From: JADJOM01 sp963817435
GTDB lineage: Bacteria > Gemmatimonadota > Gemmatimonadetes > Gemmatimonadales > GWC2-71-9
Length of the DNA stretch: 64,000 bases
Direction: 5' to 3'
Assembly (NCBI GenBank): GCA_963817435.1
Contig: CAWFNY010000002.1
Span: forward strand, 558,001 to 622,000
The notes under the pieces: generated by a model
The model's input: only the letters and a program-made list of their open reading frames with translations
Databases searched by the model: none
What the model was told of the DNA's origin: nothing
Shown here: positions 52,056 to 60,124 of the stretch, piece by piece
Layout of the letters: each line of letters begins with the position of its first letter
Position numbering within the stretch: the first letter of the stretch is position 1
Made by a program: the position numbers and the translations under genes

Positions 52056-52084
52056 TAGCCCGCGTCGTGTGTGATGGACGAAAT

Positions 52085-52106
52085 GGGGGTCCCGGACGGG
52101 GCCCCC
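52085..52106 (+). terminator. Terminator of degP
   Basis: GGGGGTCCCG/CGGGGCCCCC stem (one T-G pair) followed by GTTTCTGTT. Confidence 0.65.
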
Positions 52107-52197
52107 GTTTCTGTTCCATACCCCAGCGGCGACGTGGCCCGCCCGGACCGCGGCCCTGGGCGATTTTCCGGGAAGTGATTTATTCTAGGGTCACGAC

Positions 52198-52279
52198 GCG
52201 AGCGTGGCGGAACTGGCAGACGCGCAGGACTTAGGATCCTGTCCCGCAAGGGGTCCGGGTTCGACTCCCGGCGTTCGCA
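52198..52279 (+). tRNA. tRNA-Leu (anticodon TAG)
   Basis: An 82-nt class II tRNA: acceptor GCGAGCG/CGTTCGC, anticodon loop ACTTAGGAT (TAG), a long variable arm (TGTCCCGCAAGGGGT) and T arm GGGTTCGACTCCC. Discriminator A, no encoded CCA. TATTCT at 52181-52186 is a suitable -10 box. Confidence 0.97.
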
Positions 52280-52291
52280 TCCAACGACTTA

Positions 52292-52313
52292 GGGCCTCCC
52301 CTCGGGGAGGCCC
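52292..52313 (+). terminator. Terminator of tRNA-Leu
   Basis: GGGCCTCCCC/GGGGAGGCCC stem, 12 nt after the tRNA, followed by TTCGCG. Confidence 0.7.
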
Positions 52314-52364
52314 TTCGCGCGGAGGCCAGTCCAGCAGAATGGCGGACGCGGGACTGGCGCAGCT

Positions 52365-53552
52365 TCAGCGCTGCCCGGCCAGACAGCGGAACATGCGGGT
52401 CTTCGACTGCCAATTCGCAGCATCGTTGAAGCACATGGCCTCGCGCCCAGCAGGGGCCGTGGCCGCGCGAGCGGTCACAGCGGAAGGCGCCACGCCGCCG
52501 GTGCCGCGCCATAGTGTTGCGTGCCACACCTCACCACCCCAGGGACTGAACAGCCCCGTTGGCGCCATGCCAACTATGTGCCCCTTATCACTGATGGCAT
52601 ACGCTTCTCCGGGGCCGAGATCCACCATCCCGCGCGATGCGCTCCAGTAGAAGGCGTGCACCTCGCCGCTGGCGGTCGTGCTCGCGCCCACCGCTTCTCC
52701 CTCGTTGTTCACCCCGTAGGCGTAGCTCATCTCGCCTCCGAGAGTGCCGAGGCTGCGGATCCCCCTGGATGGTGACCAGAATGCGGCGGTGGGCGTCGGC
52801 CAGGCCCCGATCGCTCCCACTGCGGCCCTCGAGTCATTCATGTCCTGGGCCAGGAAACCGCCGATGACCGTGCGCGCGCCCCCTTTGGACAAGATGGCTG
52901 TGCCGTCCGTGCTTACGGCAGCGATGTCACCCTGCTGGTTGATGGCGACCGGCCGCCTCGTCCCCAGCGCAGGCAGAGCAACTAGGCCGGTGGCGGCCGT
53001 CCAGCGGAAAGGGGCCCAAGCGGTTCCCAACAACCCCGTGCCGACCACTTCATTCCTGTCGTTGATATCGGTCGGGTTCCCTGGCGTGCCGGGCGAAAGA
53101 TCAATTCGGGTATTCGTCGGCGTCCAGATTATCGGACTAGCGAACTCTTCGGACCAGTTGTAGTTGAGCGATGCGGCGATGTTCCCCTGCTTATTGATGC
53201 TCCCACCGTCGATCCGGTACCCGCCGGGGTAGTTGGCCAGCTGCTGCATACCGGTCTCCTCGGACCAGCGGAAGACGAGATCTTCCATGGCAATGCAGGT
53301 CGTCTCACCGACCACGACGCCGTTTGCGTTCACGTCAAAGGCCGAGCTCCAATTCCATTCGTACTGCCAGCCTGGCTCCTCGGAGCAGCCATCCCCCCCA
53401 GAGGCGCGCGGGCCCAGGTCGGTCACGACGGTGGGCGCGATCCTCGTCATCGCGCCTGCGATACTCGACACGGCGACGGGGTCCGTGCTCTCGCTGCAAC
53501 TCGCCAGCGAAACCGCCGCGCAACACAGTGCGAGCAATCTGATCGTTCGCAT
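52365..53552 (-). CDS. HAF-repeat lipoprotein
   Basis: A 395-residue predicted lipoprotein (MRTIRLLALCCAAVSLASC). The body consists of extracellular 'HAF' repeats of about 40 residues, each with a strand motif like HAFYWSASRGMVDLG, SLGTLGGEMSYAYGVNNEGEAVGAS and AFRWTAATGLVALPAL, with recurrent INxxGxxxG turns. Such repeats build beta-propeller-like surface proteins of unknown ligand. AGGAG lies 14 nt before the ATG, rather far. No operon partners. Confidence 0.8.
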   Translation of the reverse strand: MRTIRLLALCCAAVSLASCSESTDPVAVSSIAGAMTRIAPTVVTDLGPRASGGDGCSEEPGWQYEWNWSSAFDVNANGVVVGETTCIAMEDLVFRWSEETGMQQLANYPGGYRIDGGSINKQGNIAASLNYNWSEEFASPIIWTPTNTRIDLSPGTPGNPTDINDRNEVVGTGLLGTAWAPFRWTAATGLVALPALGTRRPVAINQQGDIAAVSTDGTAILSKGGARTVIGGFLAQDMNDSRAAVGAIGAWPTPTAAFWSPSRGIRSLGTLGGEMSYAYGVNNEGEAVGASTTASGEVHAFYWSASRGMVDLGPGEAYAISDKGHIVGMAPTGLFSPWGGEVWHATLWRGTGGVAPSAVTARAATAPAGREAMCFNDAANWQSKTRMFRCLAGQR

Positions 53553-53821
53553 ACACGTGTCTCTCTCTCCTGAAGTGCGGCCGCCAGGCGGGCAACCTGG
53601 AGCCGGATCGTGGCAACATTCAGGATGAGCAACGGTGCCGGACAAGAGCGTGAAGGCGGGGTGAACCGCAGCTCACGGGCGGGCCGGAGAAGGCAGCGGG
53701 CGGGAGGGTGGCGCCAGGGCGCATGCAGGCCGAGGCAAACCGGGCGAGGCGGGGACTGAGAATCAGACCGGTGCCAGGGCCGCGACCACCCCCTTGGGAC
53801 GAATCGCGGCCCCGTTACCTG

Positions 53822-54466
53822 CTAGTCGACTCCCCATTTCGGGAAGAGGTAGATCGTGAGCTCCACGGGGTGGCGTTCGAGCAGGTGTACGCCACAGTAG
53901 AACGTCTCGCCGAACGGGCTCCCCGGCGCGGGGGTGATACGCAGGTCGTATTTCGCCGACGGCAATCCCGCGATCCGGAACCGGCCACCTCCGCGCGTCA
54001 GCACCCGCGCGACGATTTCCCCGGTCCGCCCGCAACCCGGCACCGGCGGGGGCGGTGGGTTGCTGTCAGGCGGGATCGTGTCGACCGGAATGGTGTCGAC
54101 GGGGATCGTGTCAACCGGAATCGTGTCGCTGGGGATGGAGTCGAGATGCGTGAGAGTCGGCAGCACGCGCCGCAGCCTCAGCCCGCTCCAGAGCATCGTA
54201 TCCGGCGGCACAGAATCGACAGGGACGGTGTCCACCGGCACGGTGTCGACCGGAATCGAGTCCACTCGATAGACGACGATTTCCGCTCCGCGGAGCGGCA
54301 CCAGCGTGCTGTCCGGGGCGGCGAGAAAGCCGAACACCTGGCCGGTAATCAGAGTCTGGCTGGGCCCCCGCAGGACGACGGCCGCGGCGCTGCCCGGCCC
54401 TGAGGCATCCGAAGCACAGCCCGCCAGCAGCAGCAGGGCAAGGGCACTGCTGTCACGAAATCGCAT
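53822..54466 (-). CDS. Lipoprotein with VDTIP-type pentapeptide repeats
   Basis: A 214-residue predicted lipoprotein; GGGAGG stands before ATG 54466 and the lipobox is LLAGC (Cys17). After a beta-rich segment (TLITGQVFGFLAAPDS) two blocks of 5-residue repeats D-(S/T)-(I/V)-P-V are found at residues 68-90 and 109-135. A proline run leads to a C-terminal carboxypeptidase-regulatory-like domain (about 145-214: RVLTRGGGRFRIAGLPSAKYDL and the HPVELTIYLFP end). The repeats probably form an extended stalk. It is divergent from the ECF sigma operon, with 215 bp between starts, so it could be a target of that sigma factor. Confidence 0.7.
   Translation of the reverse strand: MRFRDSSALALLLLAGCASDASGPGSAAAVVLRGPSQTLITGQVFGFLAAPDSTLVPLRGAEIVVYRVDSIPVDTVPVDTVPVDSVPPDTMLWSGLRLRRVLPTLTHLDSIPSDTIPVDTIPVDTIPVDTIPPDSNPPPPPVPGCGRTGEIVARVLTRGGGRFRIAGLPSAKYDLRITPAPGSPFGETFYCGVHLLERHPVELTIYLFPKWGVD
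54062..54142 (-). repeat. 15-bp tandem repeat block encoding VDTIP units
   Basis: Five units of about 15 bp encode DSIPS, DTIPV (three times) and DTIPP. Copies differ at third positions. Confidence 0.75.
54197..54265 (-). repeat. Second 15-bp tandem repeat block (VDTVP units)
   Basis: Four to five units encode DSIPV, DTVPV (twice) and DSVPP, separated from the other block by 54 bp of non-repeated coding sequence. Confidence 0.7.
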
Positions 54467-54681
54467 ACTGCACCTCCCTCTCCGAAACAGGTCCGCGATC
54501 CTCACACGCCACGCGCGCGGCGGTGTGTCGTCGCGCGCGAGCGAGCCGTCCCCGATGTCGAGCGACGCTCGCAACGAATCCGTGCGACATCCGTAGTGAC
54601 CCGGCGCATCCTCCCCAGGTCACGCACCGAACCCCGCGACCGCGGCTGTGACCAATCCGGGCCTGAACGGGTCTATCACCA

Positions 54682-55224
54682 ATGACCGCAACCGATGCCG
54701 AACTGGTCGCGCGGGCACGCGGCGGCGACCTCGCCGGATACGCCGAGCTGATCGCGCGGCATCGAACCAGGCTGGAACGGTACGCGTACCATCTGCTCGG
54801 CTGCCGCGAGGACGCCGAGGACGCGCTGCAGGAGACGCTGCTGCGCGGCTACCGTGCCCTCGACCGGTGCGAGCAGCCGGACCGGGTCCGCGCGTGGCTG
54901 CTGCAGATCCTGATCAATCGCTGCCGCACCCGCCTGTCGAGACGCGACCCCTTCGTGCGTGATGCCACGGGCGATCACGCCGTCGAACATGCGGTGGTGC
55001 CGGACCAGAGCGACGGCGCCGCCTGGCGCGAGGAGATAGAGCGCGCACTCGCGGCCCTGCCGCCGGAACAGCGGGAGGCCTTTCTGCTGAAGCATGTGGA
55101 GGAGCTGACGTACGAGGAGATCGCGGCGCTCACCGCAGTCTCGGTGCCGGCGCTCAAGATGCGGGTGAGTCGCGCCTGCGAACGACTGCGGCACCTCCTG
55201 CGGGACGTCTACCATGCAGGATGA
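54682..55224 (+). CDS. ECF-type RNA polymerase sigma factor
   Basis: A 180-residue group 4 sigma factor. Region 2 has YAELIARHRTRLERYAYHLLGCREDAEDALQETLLRGYRAL with the DAEDxxQ motif, and region 4 has LAALPPEQREAFLLKHVEELTYEEIAALTAVSVPALKMRVSRACERLR. No extra C-terminal domain. TGTGACC about 30 bp and GTCTA about 8 bp before the ATG might be an autoregulated ECF promoter (inference). The stop overlaps the next gene by 11 nt, the usual arrangement with an anti-sigma gene. Confidence 0.92.
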   Translation: MTATDAELVARARGGDLAGYAELIARHRTRLERYAYHLLGCREDAEDALQETLLRGYRALDRCEQPDRVRAWLLQILINRCRTRLSRRDPFVRDATGDHAVEHAVVPDQSDGAAWREEIERALAALPPEQREAFLLKHVEELTYEEIAALTAVSVPALKMRVSRACERLRHLLRDVYHAG

Positions 55225-55678
55225 CGAACTGCCGGACGGCGACCCGACGATGGCGGCCGTGCTGCAGGAACTGCGTCGGCCGGTCCAGCCGGCGAGCCGC
55301 GCGGCGGAACTGGCCCTGGACGTCCTCGTCCGGGAGCGACGGCGACGGTACTGGCTGCCGGTCGCCGCCGCCGCCGTGCTGGCCGTGACCTGGCTGGCAT
55401 TCCATCGCCCCGACAGCGCCCGTCCCGTTCGCTTCGCGCTCCGCGCCCCCGCGTCGGCGCACGTCACGCTGACGGGGGACTTCAATGACTGGGATGCGGG
55501 CCGGATCCCGCTCCACGCCCGGGCCGGCGAGTGGTCCGTGACGCTCCGCCTGCCGCCCGGACGCTATCGCTACGCGTTCGTCGTGGATGGCTCCCGCTGG
55601 GTCGCGGATCCGCGCGGCGCCGCCGCGACCGACGACGACTTCGGCACCCCAACCTCGGTGATCACCGTTGGCAACTGA
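55214..55678 (+). CDS. Membrane protein with periplasmic CBM48-like domain in anti-sigma position
   Basis: A 154-residue single-span protein. Residues 1-44 are cytoplasmic (charged, ending RERRRRY), about 46-63 form a membrane helix (YWLPVAAAAVLAVTWLAF), and about 70-154 form a glycogen-binding/CBM48 (isoamylase N-terminal type) domain: VRFALRAPASAHVTLTGDFNDWD, then GEWSVTLRLPPGRYRYAFVVDG and WVADP. The N-terminal part is short for a classical anti-sigma domain and has no HxxxCxxC zinc motif. Position and topology still suggest that it holds the sigma factor and reads a periplasmic signal. Function inferred, not shown. Confidence 0.75.
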   Translation: MQDDELPDGDPTMAAVLQELRRPVQPASRAAELALDVLVRERRRRYWLPVAAAAVLAVTWLAFHRPDSARPVRFALRAPASAHVTLTGDFNDWDAGRIPLHARAGEWSVTLRLPPGRYRYAFVVDGSRWVADPRGAAATDDDFGTPTSVITVGN

Positions 55679-56291
55679 CCCATTCCCTGCGTTGCGGCCT
55701 CTGGTGCTCGCCGCGATGTTAGGCGCCGGAGCCGCTTCCCCGCTCGCGGCGCAGGAACCCCGCCTCGTGGCCCGGCTGTCCCCCGGCCTCGCGACCGTGA
55801 CCCAGCGCCTGGTCGACAGCGCCTCACACGACGGCCTGCCGGCGGAGCCACTAATTCAGAAGGCTCTGGAGGGCGAGAGCAAGGGCGCCGACTCCACGAG
55901 CATCGTGCGGGCGGTCGAAGCGCTGCTCGAGCGGCTGCGCGTGGCCCGGAGATCGCTCAGCGGAGGGACCGAACCGGAGCTGGTCGCCGCGGCCGCCGCG
56001 CTCAGGGCGGGCGCGAGCCCCGTCACGCTCGGGGCGCTACGCGCCCTCCGTCCGAATCAGCCGCTGGTGGTGCCGCTCAGCGTCCTGGCCGACATCATCA
56101 CCGCGGGCGTCAACCCCGAACGGGCATGGAGCAGCGTCCGCGAGATGGCCAGTACTGGTGCGGGCGATGCCGCCTTCCTCGCCCTGCGGGATCGCATGAC
56201 GGACGCTCCGGGTCCGGCCGAACGGCTGCCGCCGGAAGCTCGCCGGCCGCCGACGGAAGCTCCCCCGGCATCGAGGCCGGTCCGGCCATGA
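55668..56291 (+). CDS. Secreted helical hypothetical protein
   Basis: A 207-residue product from TTG 55668, which overlaps the preceding stop by 11 nt; the next possible starts would cut the signal (PLVLAAMLGAGAASPLAAQ). The mature part is helical with LVDSASHDGLPAEPLIQKALEGESKGA and a Pro-rich tail (RPPTEAPPASRPVRP). No family recognised. It is tightly packed between the two CBM48 proteins and overlaps the next ATG by 4 nt, so it should belong to the same system. Confidence 0.65.
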   Translation: MATDPFPALRPLVLAAMLGAGAASPLAAQEPRLVARLSPGLATVTQRLVDSASHDGLPAEPLIQKALEGESKGADSTSIVRAVEALLERLRVARRSLSGGTEPELVAAAAALRAGASPVTLGALRALRPNQPLVVPLSVLADIITAGVNPERAWSSVREMASTGAGDAAFLALRDRMTDAPGPAERLPPEARRPPTEAPPASRPVRP

Positions 56292-57526
56292 GGCGGCGCA
56301 CTGGCGACCTGCTGCTCCTGCTGCTGACGCTGCTCGCGTTGCCGAGGGGCCCGCTGCTCGCGCAGGTGGAGGCGCTGGTCGATCTCGGCGTGCGCGACGC
56401 GCCGGTGGGCGCCGTGGGGACCCGTTCGCACTGGGCCATCGCTCCATCGCTTCACTTCGATCACGCGCGACTGCGAGTCGATGCGGAAGGGGAGTACCGT
56501 GACTACGGCCGCCTCGGTCGCGGCCTCAGCGGGGCCCTCGACGGGTCCTACTTCCTGCCACTCGCGGGCGCCCTGCGGGGCGAGGCCACTGGCTCCGTGC
56601 GTGGAGCGGGCGGCGGGCCCAGCAGTACCGCGAGTCTCTGGAACGGCGGGGGTCGCCTGCACCTCGCCGGAGCGACGACGGGGCTCTGGCTGGGCGGCCA
56701 GGCCGGTGGAGGCACGCAGGGTCCGTCACTCAGGTGGGAGGCCGCGGCCTGGAGACGACTCGGCAATTTCACGTTTCAGTTGCAGGGCTCCCAGCTCACC
56801 CTGGTCGACCGGGTGCTGCGGAGCGGGGTCGCTCCCGACACGCTTACGCCGCGTCCGGATACCCTCTACCGCGATCAGGCACGGGTCACGACAGATATCG
56901 CCGCATGGCTGCGGTGGACGCCCCCCAGGACCGACCTGGCGCTCGCGCTCGGCCGCCGGTACGGCGTCACCGAGGTCGCGGGGTTGCTCGACGGACTGCC
57001 GGGCAGCGCCTCGGGCGGCACGGGCCAGCAGGCGGGCAGCCGAACCACGACATCGACCTGGTGGATGCTTGAGGGGACCTACTGGCTCGCGGCGCGGTGG
57101 GGGATCAGTGGGAGTGTGGGGAGGCGTCCCCCTGACAGCCAGCTGCGTTCTCCAGGCGGGCGCTTCTTCCAGTTCGCGATTCGCACCTCGCTCGGCGGAG
57201 GCAGCCGAGCCGGCACGCCCGCCTCTCCGGAGGGGGGTGAGGGGCGCCAGGAGTTGCGCGCGCGCCGGCTTGGGGAAGGCATGGTGGAGCTGCTGCTGCT
57301 CGCGGGGAAGTGGAACCGGGTCGAAATCCGTGGCGATTTCACCGACTGGCGAGCGGTGGAGATGGAGCGGCGCAGCGGCGGCGTCTGGCGGCTCAGGCGG
57401 ACGATCACCAGCGGTGTCCACACCCTGAGTGTGCGCTATGACGGGGGTGCCTGGGTGCCTCCACCCGCGACGCGCGTGGTCGCGGACGAATTCGGGGAGC
57501 TGACCGGCGTGCTGGTCGTGGATTGA
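56288..57526 (+). CDS. Outer-membrane-type protein with C-terminal CBM48-like domain
   Basis: A 412-residue exported protein (signal LLLLLLTLLALPRGPLLA). Residues about 25-320 alternate in the manner of a beta-barrel (SHWAIAPSLHFDHARLRVDAEGEY; GGRLHLAGATTGLWLGGQAGGG; FQFAIRTSLGGGSR). The last 90 residues form a second CBM48-like domain: VELLLLAGKWNRVEIRGDFTDWRAVEM, then GGVWRLRRTITSGVHTLSVRYDGG. The GDFTDW motif parallels GDFNDW of the upstream membrane protein. A surface or periplasmic carbohydrate-linked role is possible; no catalytic residues are seen. Confidence 0.65.
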   Translation: MRRRTGDLLLLLLTLLALPRGPLLAQVEALVDLGVRDAPVGAVGTRSHWAIAPSLHFDHARLRVDAEGEYRDYGRLGRGLSGALDGSYFLPLAGALRGEATGSVRGAGGGPSSTASLWNGGGRLHLAGATTGLWLGGQAGGGTQGPSLRWEAAAWRRLGNFTFQLQGSQLTLVDRVLRSGVAPDTLTPRPDTLYRDQARVTTDIAAWLRWTPPRTDLALALGRRYGVTEVAGLLDGLPGSASGGTGQQAGSRTTTSTWWMLEGTYWLAARWGISGSVGRRPPDSQLRSPGGRFFQFAIRTSLGGGSRAGTPASPEGGEGRQELRARRLGEGMVELLLLAGKWNRVEIRGDFTDWRAVEMERRSGGVWRLRRTITSGVHTLSVRYDGGAWVPPPATRVVADEFGELTGVLVVD

Positions 57527-57565
57527 GCGAGGGACCGGGGGGCGGCACCGGGCCGGCCGGCACAC

Positions 57566-57958
57566 TCAGATTCGCAACTCCGTGCTCGGGCGCCGGAGCA
57601 GGGCCACACGGACGGCGTCCACCACGAGGCGGAGATCGTCCATCTTGGAGATCAGCGGCACCCCCCGCTGTTCGATGGGACCGTGCACCCGGGGGTCGCT
57701 TGCGGCTCCCGTCAGGAAGACGACCCGGTTCAGCAGCGCCGGAGCCAGCGCCATGAGCCGGTCGTAGAAGTCCACGCCGTTCAATTCAGGCATCAGCACA
57801 TCGCTCACGACGGCATCAGCGGCCCTGCCCGCCGCGACGTGACGGAGGGCCTCGGCTGCGGAGGCCGCCTCCTCGACGCAAAAGCCAGCCCGCTCGAAGA
57901 ACGCGCGCATTGCCCGGCGCATCGAGGGCTCGTCATCCACGAGGAGGATGGTGAACAC
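57566..57958 (-). CDS. Single-domain response regulator
   Basis: A 130-residue CheY-like receiver with LLVDDEPSMRRAMRAFFERAGF, phospho-acceptor in DAVVSDVLMPELNGVDFYDRL, FLTGAASD and LISKMDDL (switch lysine). No output domain and no kinase next to it. GTG start 57958. Partner unknown. Confidence 0.88.
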   Translation of the reverse strand: MFTILLVDDEPSMRRAMRAFFERAGFCVEEAASAAEALRHVAAGRAADAVVSDVLMPELNGVDFYDRLMALAPALLNRVVFLTGAASDPRVHGPIEQRGVPLISKMDDLRLVVDAVRVALLRRPSTELRI

Positions 57959-58102
57959 AGGTTATGGCTTCACAATGAGTTAGGCCGTCGCTCCCAGTCT
58001 CGACGCCACGGTTTGGCGCCTGGGAAGTCAGGCATCACGGACCCCCGATCGGCCGGCGTCGGGAATCCCACGTCCACACTATCGGCACTCCTCGGCTTTC
58101 AT

Positions 58103-58132
58103 TTGACCCCCGGGGACAGGCATGGGTAGATT
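58103..58132 (+). promoter_or_regulatory. tig promoter implying a leaderless mRNA
   Basis: TTGACC (58103-58108), 18-bp spacer, TAGATT (58127-58132). The -10 box ends exactly 7 nt before ATG 58140, so transcription should begin at or next to the start codon. Confidence 0.65.
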
Positions 58133-58139
58133 GCCGCCC

Positions 58140-59387
58140 ATGCCGGATATCTCAGTAGTCAAGACCAAGGAAGACGCCGCCTCGAAATCGCTGAAGATCA
58201 CGGTTCCCGTGGACCGGATTCAGCAGGCGGAAACGAAGGCCCTCCGCTATTACAGCAAGCAGGCCCGCCTCCCCGGCTTCCGGCCGGGCAAGGCACCGGA
58301 CGCCGTGGTGCGCCGCCGCTTCAGCGAAGCGATCCGCCAGACCGTGCTCGAGGAGCTCATCCGGGAGAGCTGGGACGTCGCCCAGACCGCGGAAAATCTC
58401 AAGCCGATCGCCGAGCCGCATATCCACGACCTCAAGTTCGAGGATGGGCAGGCACTGGAGTTCGAGTTTCATGTCGAAGTGCGCCCCGACGTGACACTCG
58501 GCAAGACCGGCGGTTTCACCGTGCAGCGCACCGTGAAGCCGGTGACCGATCAGGAGATCGACGAGAAGCTCAAGGATCTGCAGGAGCGCAAGGCCAACTG
58601 GATCCCGATCGAGGGCCAGAAGCCCGCGCCGGGCCAGATGGTCCGGGTGGAGGTGGCTCCGATCGAGGGCGAGACCGTCGGGCAATCGCAGCCGTACACG
58701 ATGGTGCTCGGCGAGGGGCGCGCGCTGCCGGACGTCGAGGAGCGGGTGATGACGCTGCTGCCCGGTGAGACGGTAGACGCGGACGTCCGTTTCCCTGACG
58801 ATCATCCTGACGAGAGCAAGCGGGGCCAGTCACGGAAGGTCCGGATCACGCTGCATGAGGTGAAGCGCCAGGAGCTGCCGGCCCTCGACGACGCCTTCGC
58901 GCGCGAGGTGGGGGACTTCGAGACGCTGGCCGCGCTCCGCGACGCGCTGCGCGCCGACCTCGGCCAGGACGCGGCCTCCCAGGCGGACGCGAACGTGCGC
59001 CAGGAGCTGCTGCAGCAGATCTACGGCACGAATGAGGTGCCGGCCCCGGCGTCGCTCGTCAATAAGCTGATTCAGGGCTACATGCAGGCCTACCAGATCC
59101 CGGCCGAGCAGGCCGAGGCATTCGGGCAGGAGTTCCGCCCGGTGGCGGAGCAGCAGGTCCGGCGGGAGCTGGTGCTCGACACGATCGTCGAGGCGCAGGG
59201 CCTGCGCGCAACGGAGAGCGATCTCGACCAGCGGGTGGCCGCGCTGGCGGCGAGCCGCAACCTGCCGACCGGCCAGTTGTACGCCCAGCTCGAGAAGGCC
59301 GGCCGCCTGCGCGATCTGGAGCGGTCCATCACCGAGGAGAAGGCGTTCGCCTGGCTCCTTCAGCAATCCACCGTCGTCGACGCCTGA
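58140..59387 (+). CDS. tig: Trigger factor
   Basis: The ribosome-bound chaperone and prolyl isomerase. The 415-residue product has the ribosome-binding loop region LPGFRPGKAPDAVV (GFRxGxxP), the FKBP-like middle domain (GQMVRVEVAPIEG, MVLGEGRALPDVEERVM) and a helical C-terminal domain. ATG 58140 is used in place of 58122 because of the promoter and the usual N-terminus. First gene of tig-clpP-clpX. Confidence 0.96.
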   Translation: MPDISVVKTKEDAASKSLKITVPVDRIQQAETKALRYYSKQARLPGFRPGKAPDAVVRRRFSEAIRQTVLEELIRESWDVAQTAENLKPIAEPHIHDLKFEDGQALEFEFHVEVRPDVTLGKTGGFTVQRTVKPVTDQEIDEKLKDLQERKANWIPIEGQKPAPGQMVRVEVAPIEGETVGQSQPYTMVLGEGRALPDVEERVMTLLPGETVDADVRFPDDHPDESKRGQSRKVRITLHEVKRQELPALDDAFAREVGDFETLAALRDALRADLGQDAASQADANVRQELLQQIYGTNEVPAPASLVNKLIQGYMQAYQIPAEQAEAFGQEFRPVAEQQVRRELVLDTIVEAQGLRATESDLDQRVAALAASRNLPTGQLYAQLEKAGRLRDLERSITEEKAFAWLLQQSTVVDA

Positions 59388-59396
59388 GCCCAAGAC

Positions 59397-60017
59397 ATGG
59401 CCACTCTGTTTCCTCCGTACGTCATCGAACGGTCCAGCCGCGGCGAGCGGTCGTATGACATCTTCTCGCGCCTGCTCATGGACCGGATCGTGTTCCTGGG
59501 CGCGCCAATCAACGACGACGTCGCGAACATCGTGATCGCTCAGCTCCTGTTCCTCGAGGCCGATAATCCCGAGCGGGACATCTACCTCTACGTGAACTCC
59601 CCGGGCGGCGTGGTCTCGAGCGGGCTCGCAATCTACGACACGATGCAGTACCTGAAGGCCCCGGTGAACACGATCTGCATGGGCATGGCGGCCTCGATGG
59701 GCTCGTTCCTGCTCTGCGCCGGCCAGAAGGGAAAGCGCAGCGCGCTGCCGCATTCGCGGATCATGATTCACCAGCCGTCGGGCGGGGCGCAGGGCACCGC
59801 GTCGGACATCGAGATCCAGGCGCGCGAGATCCTCTACCTCCGCTCCAAGCTGAACGGGCTGTACAGCCAGCATACCGGACAGCCGATCGAGACGATCGAG
59901 CGCGACATGGACCGGGATCGCTTCATGTCGGCTGAAGAGGCTCGGGACTACGGGCTGATCGACAACGTGATCACCAAGCGGAGCGAGATTCAGCCCCTGC
60001 CCGCGCCGGCGAAGTAA
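59397..60017 (+). CDS. clpP: ATP-dependent Clp protease proteolytic subunit
   Basis: A 206-residue serine protease: SRGERSYDIFSRLLMDRIVFLGAPIND, the nucleophile serine in CMGMAASMGSFLLCAG, histidine in LPHSRIMIHQPSGG and aspartate in the DRDRFMSAEEARDYGLID region. It is 9 bp behind tig and upstream of clpX, its unfoldase. Confidence 0.97.
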   Translation: MATLFPPYVIERSSRGERSYDIFSRLLMDRIVFLGAPINDDVANIVIAQLLFLEADNPERDIYLYVNSPGGVVSSGLAIYDTMQYLKAPVNTICMGMAASMGSFLLCAGQKGKRSALPHSRIMIHQPSGGAQGTASDIEIQAREILYLRSKLNGLYSQHTGQPIETIERDMDRDRFMSAEEARDYGLIDNVITKRSEIQPLPAPAK

Positions 60018-60124
60018 GCGGATCTTCAGAACCCGCGCAGTCGCGGGACCTTGACGGGTATCGGGGGGAGGGGCAGACTTCCCTGCATCTCCCCCTGTCA
60101 CTTGAGACCACGGGCACTGGGCGC

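Noticed and set aside
54062..54265. CRISPR array
   Set aside because: The 15-bp units are contiguous, in frame and encode a peptide repeat; there are no spacers.
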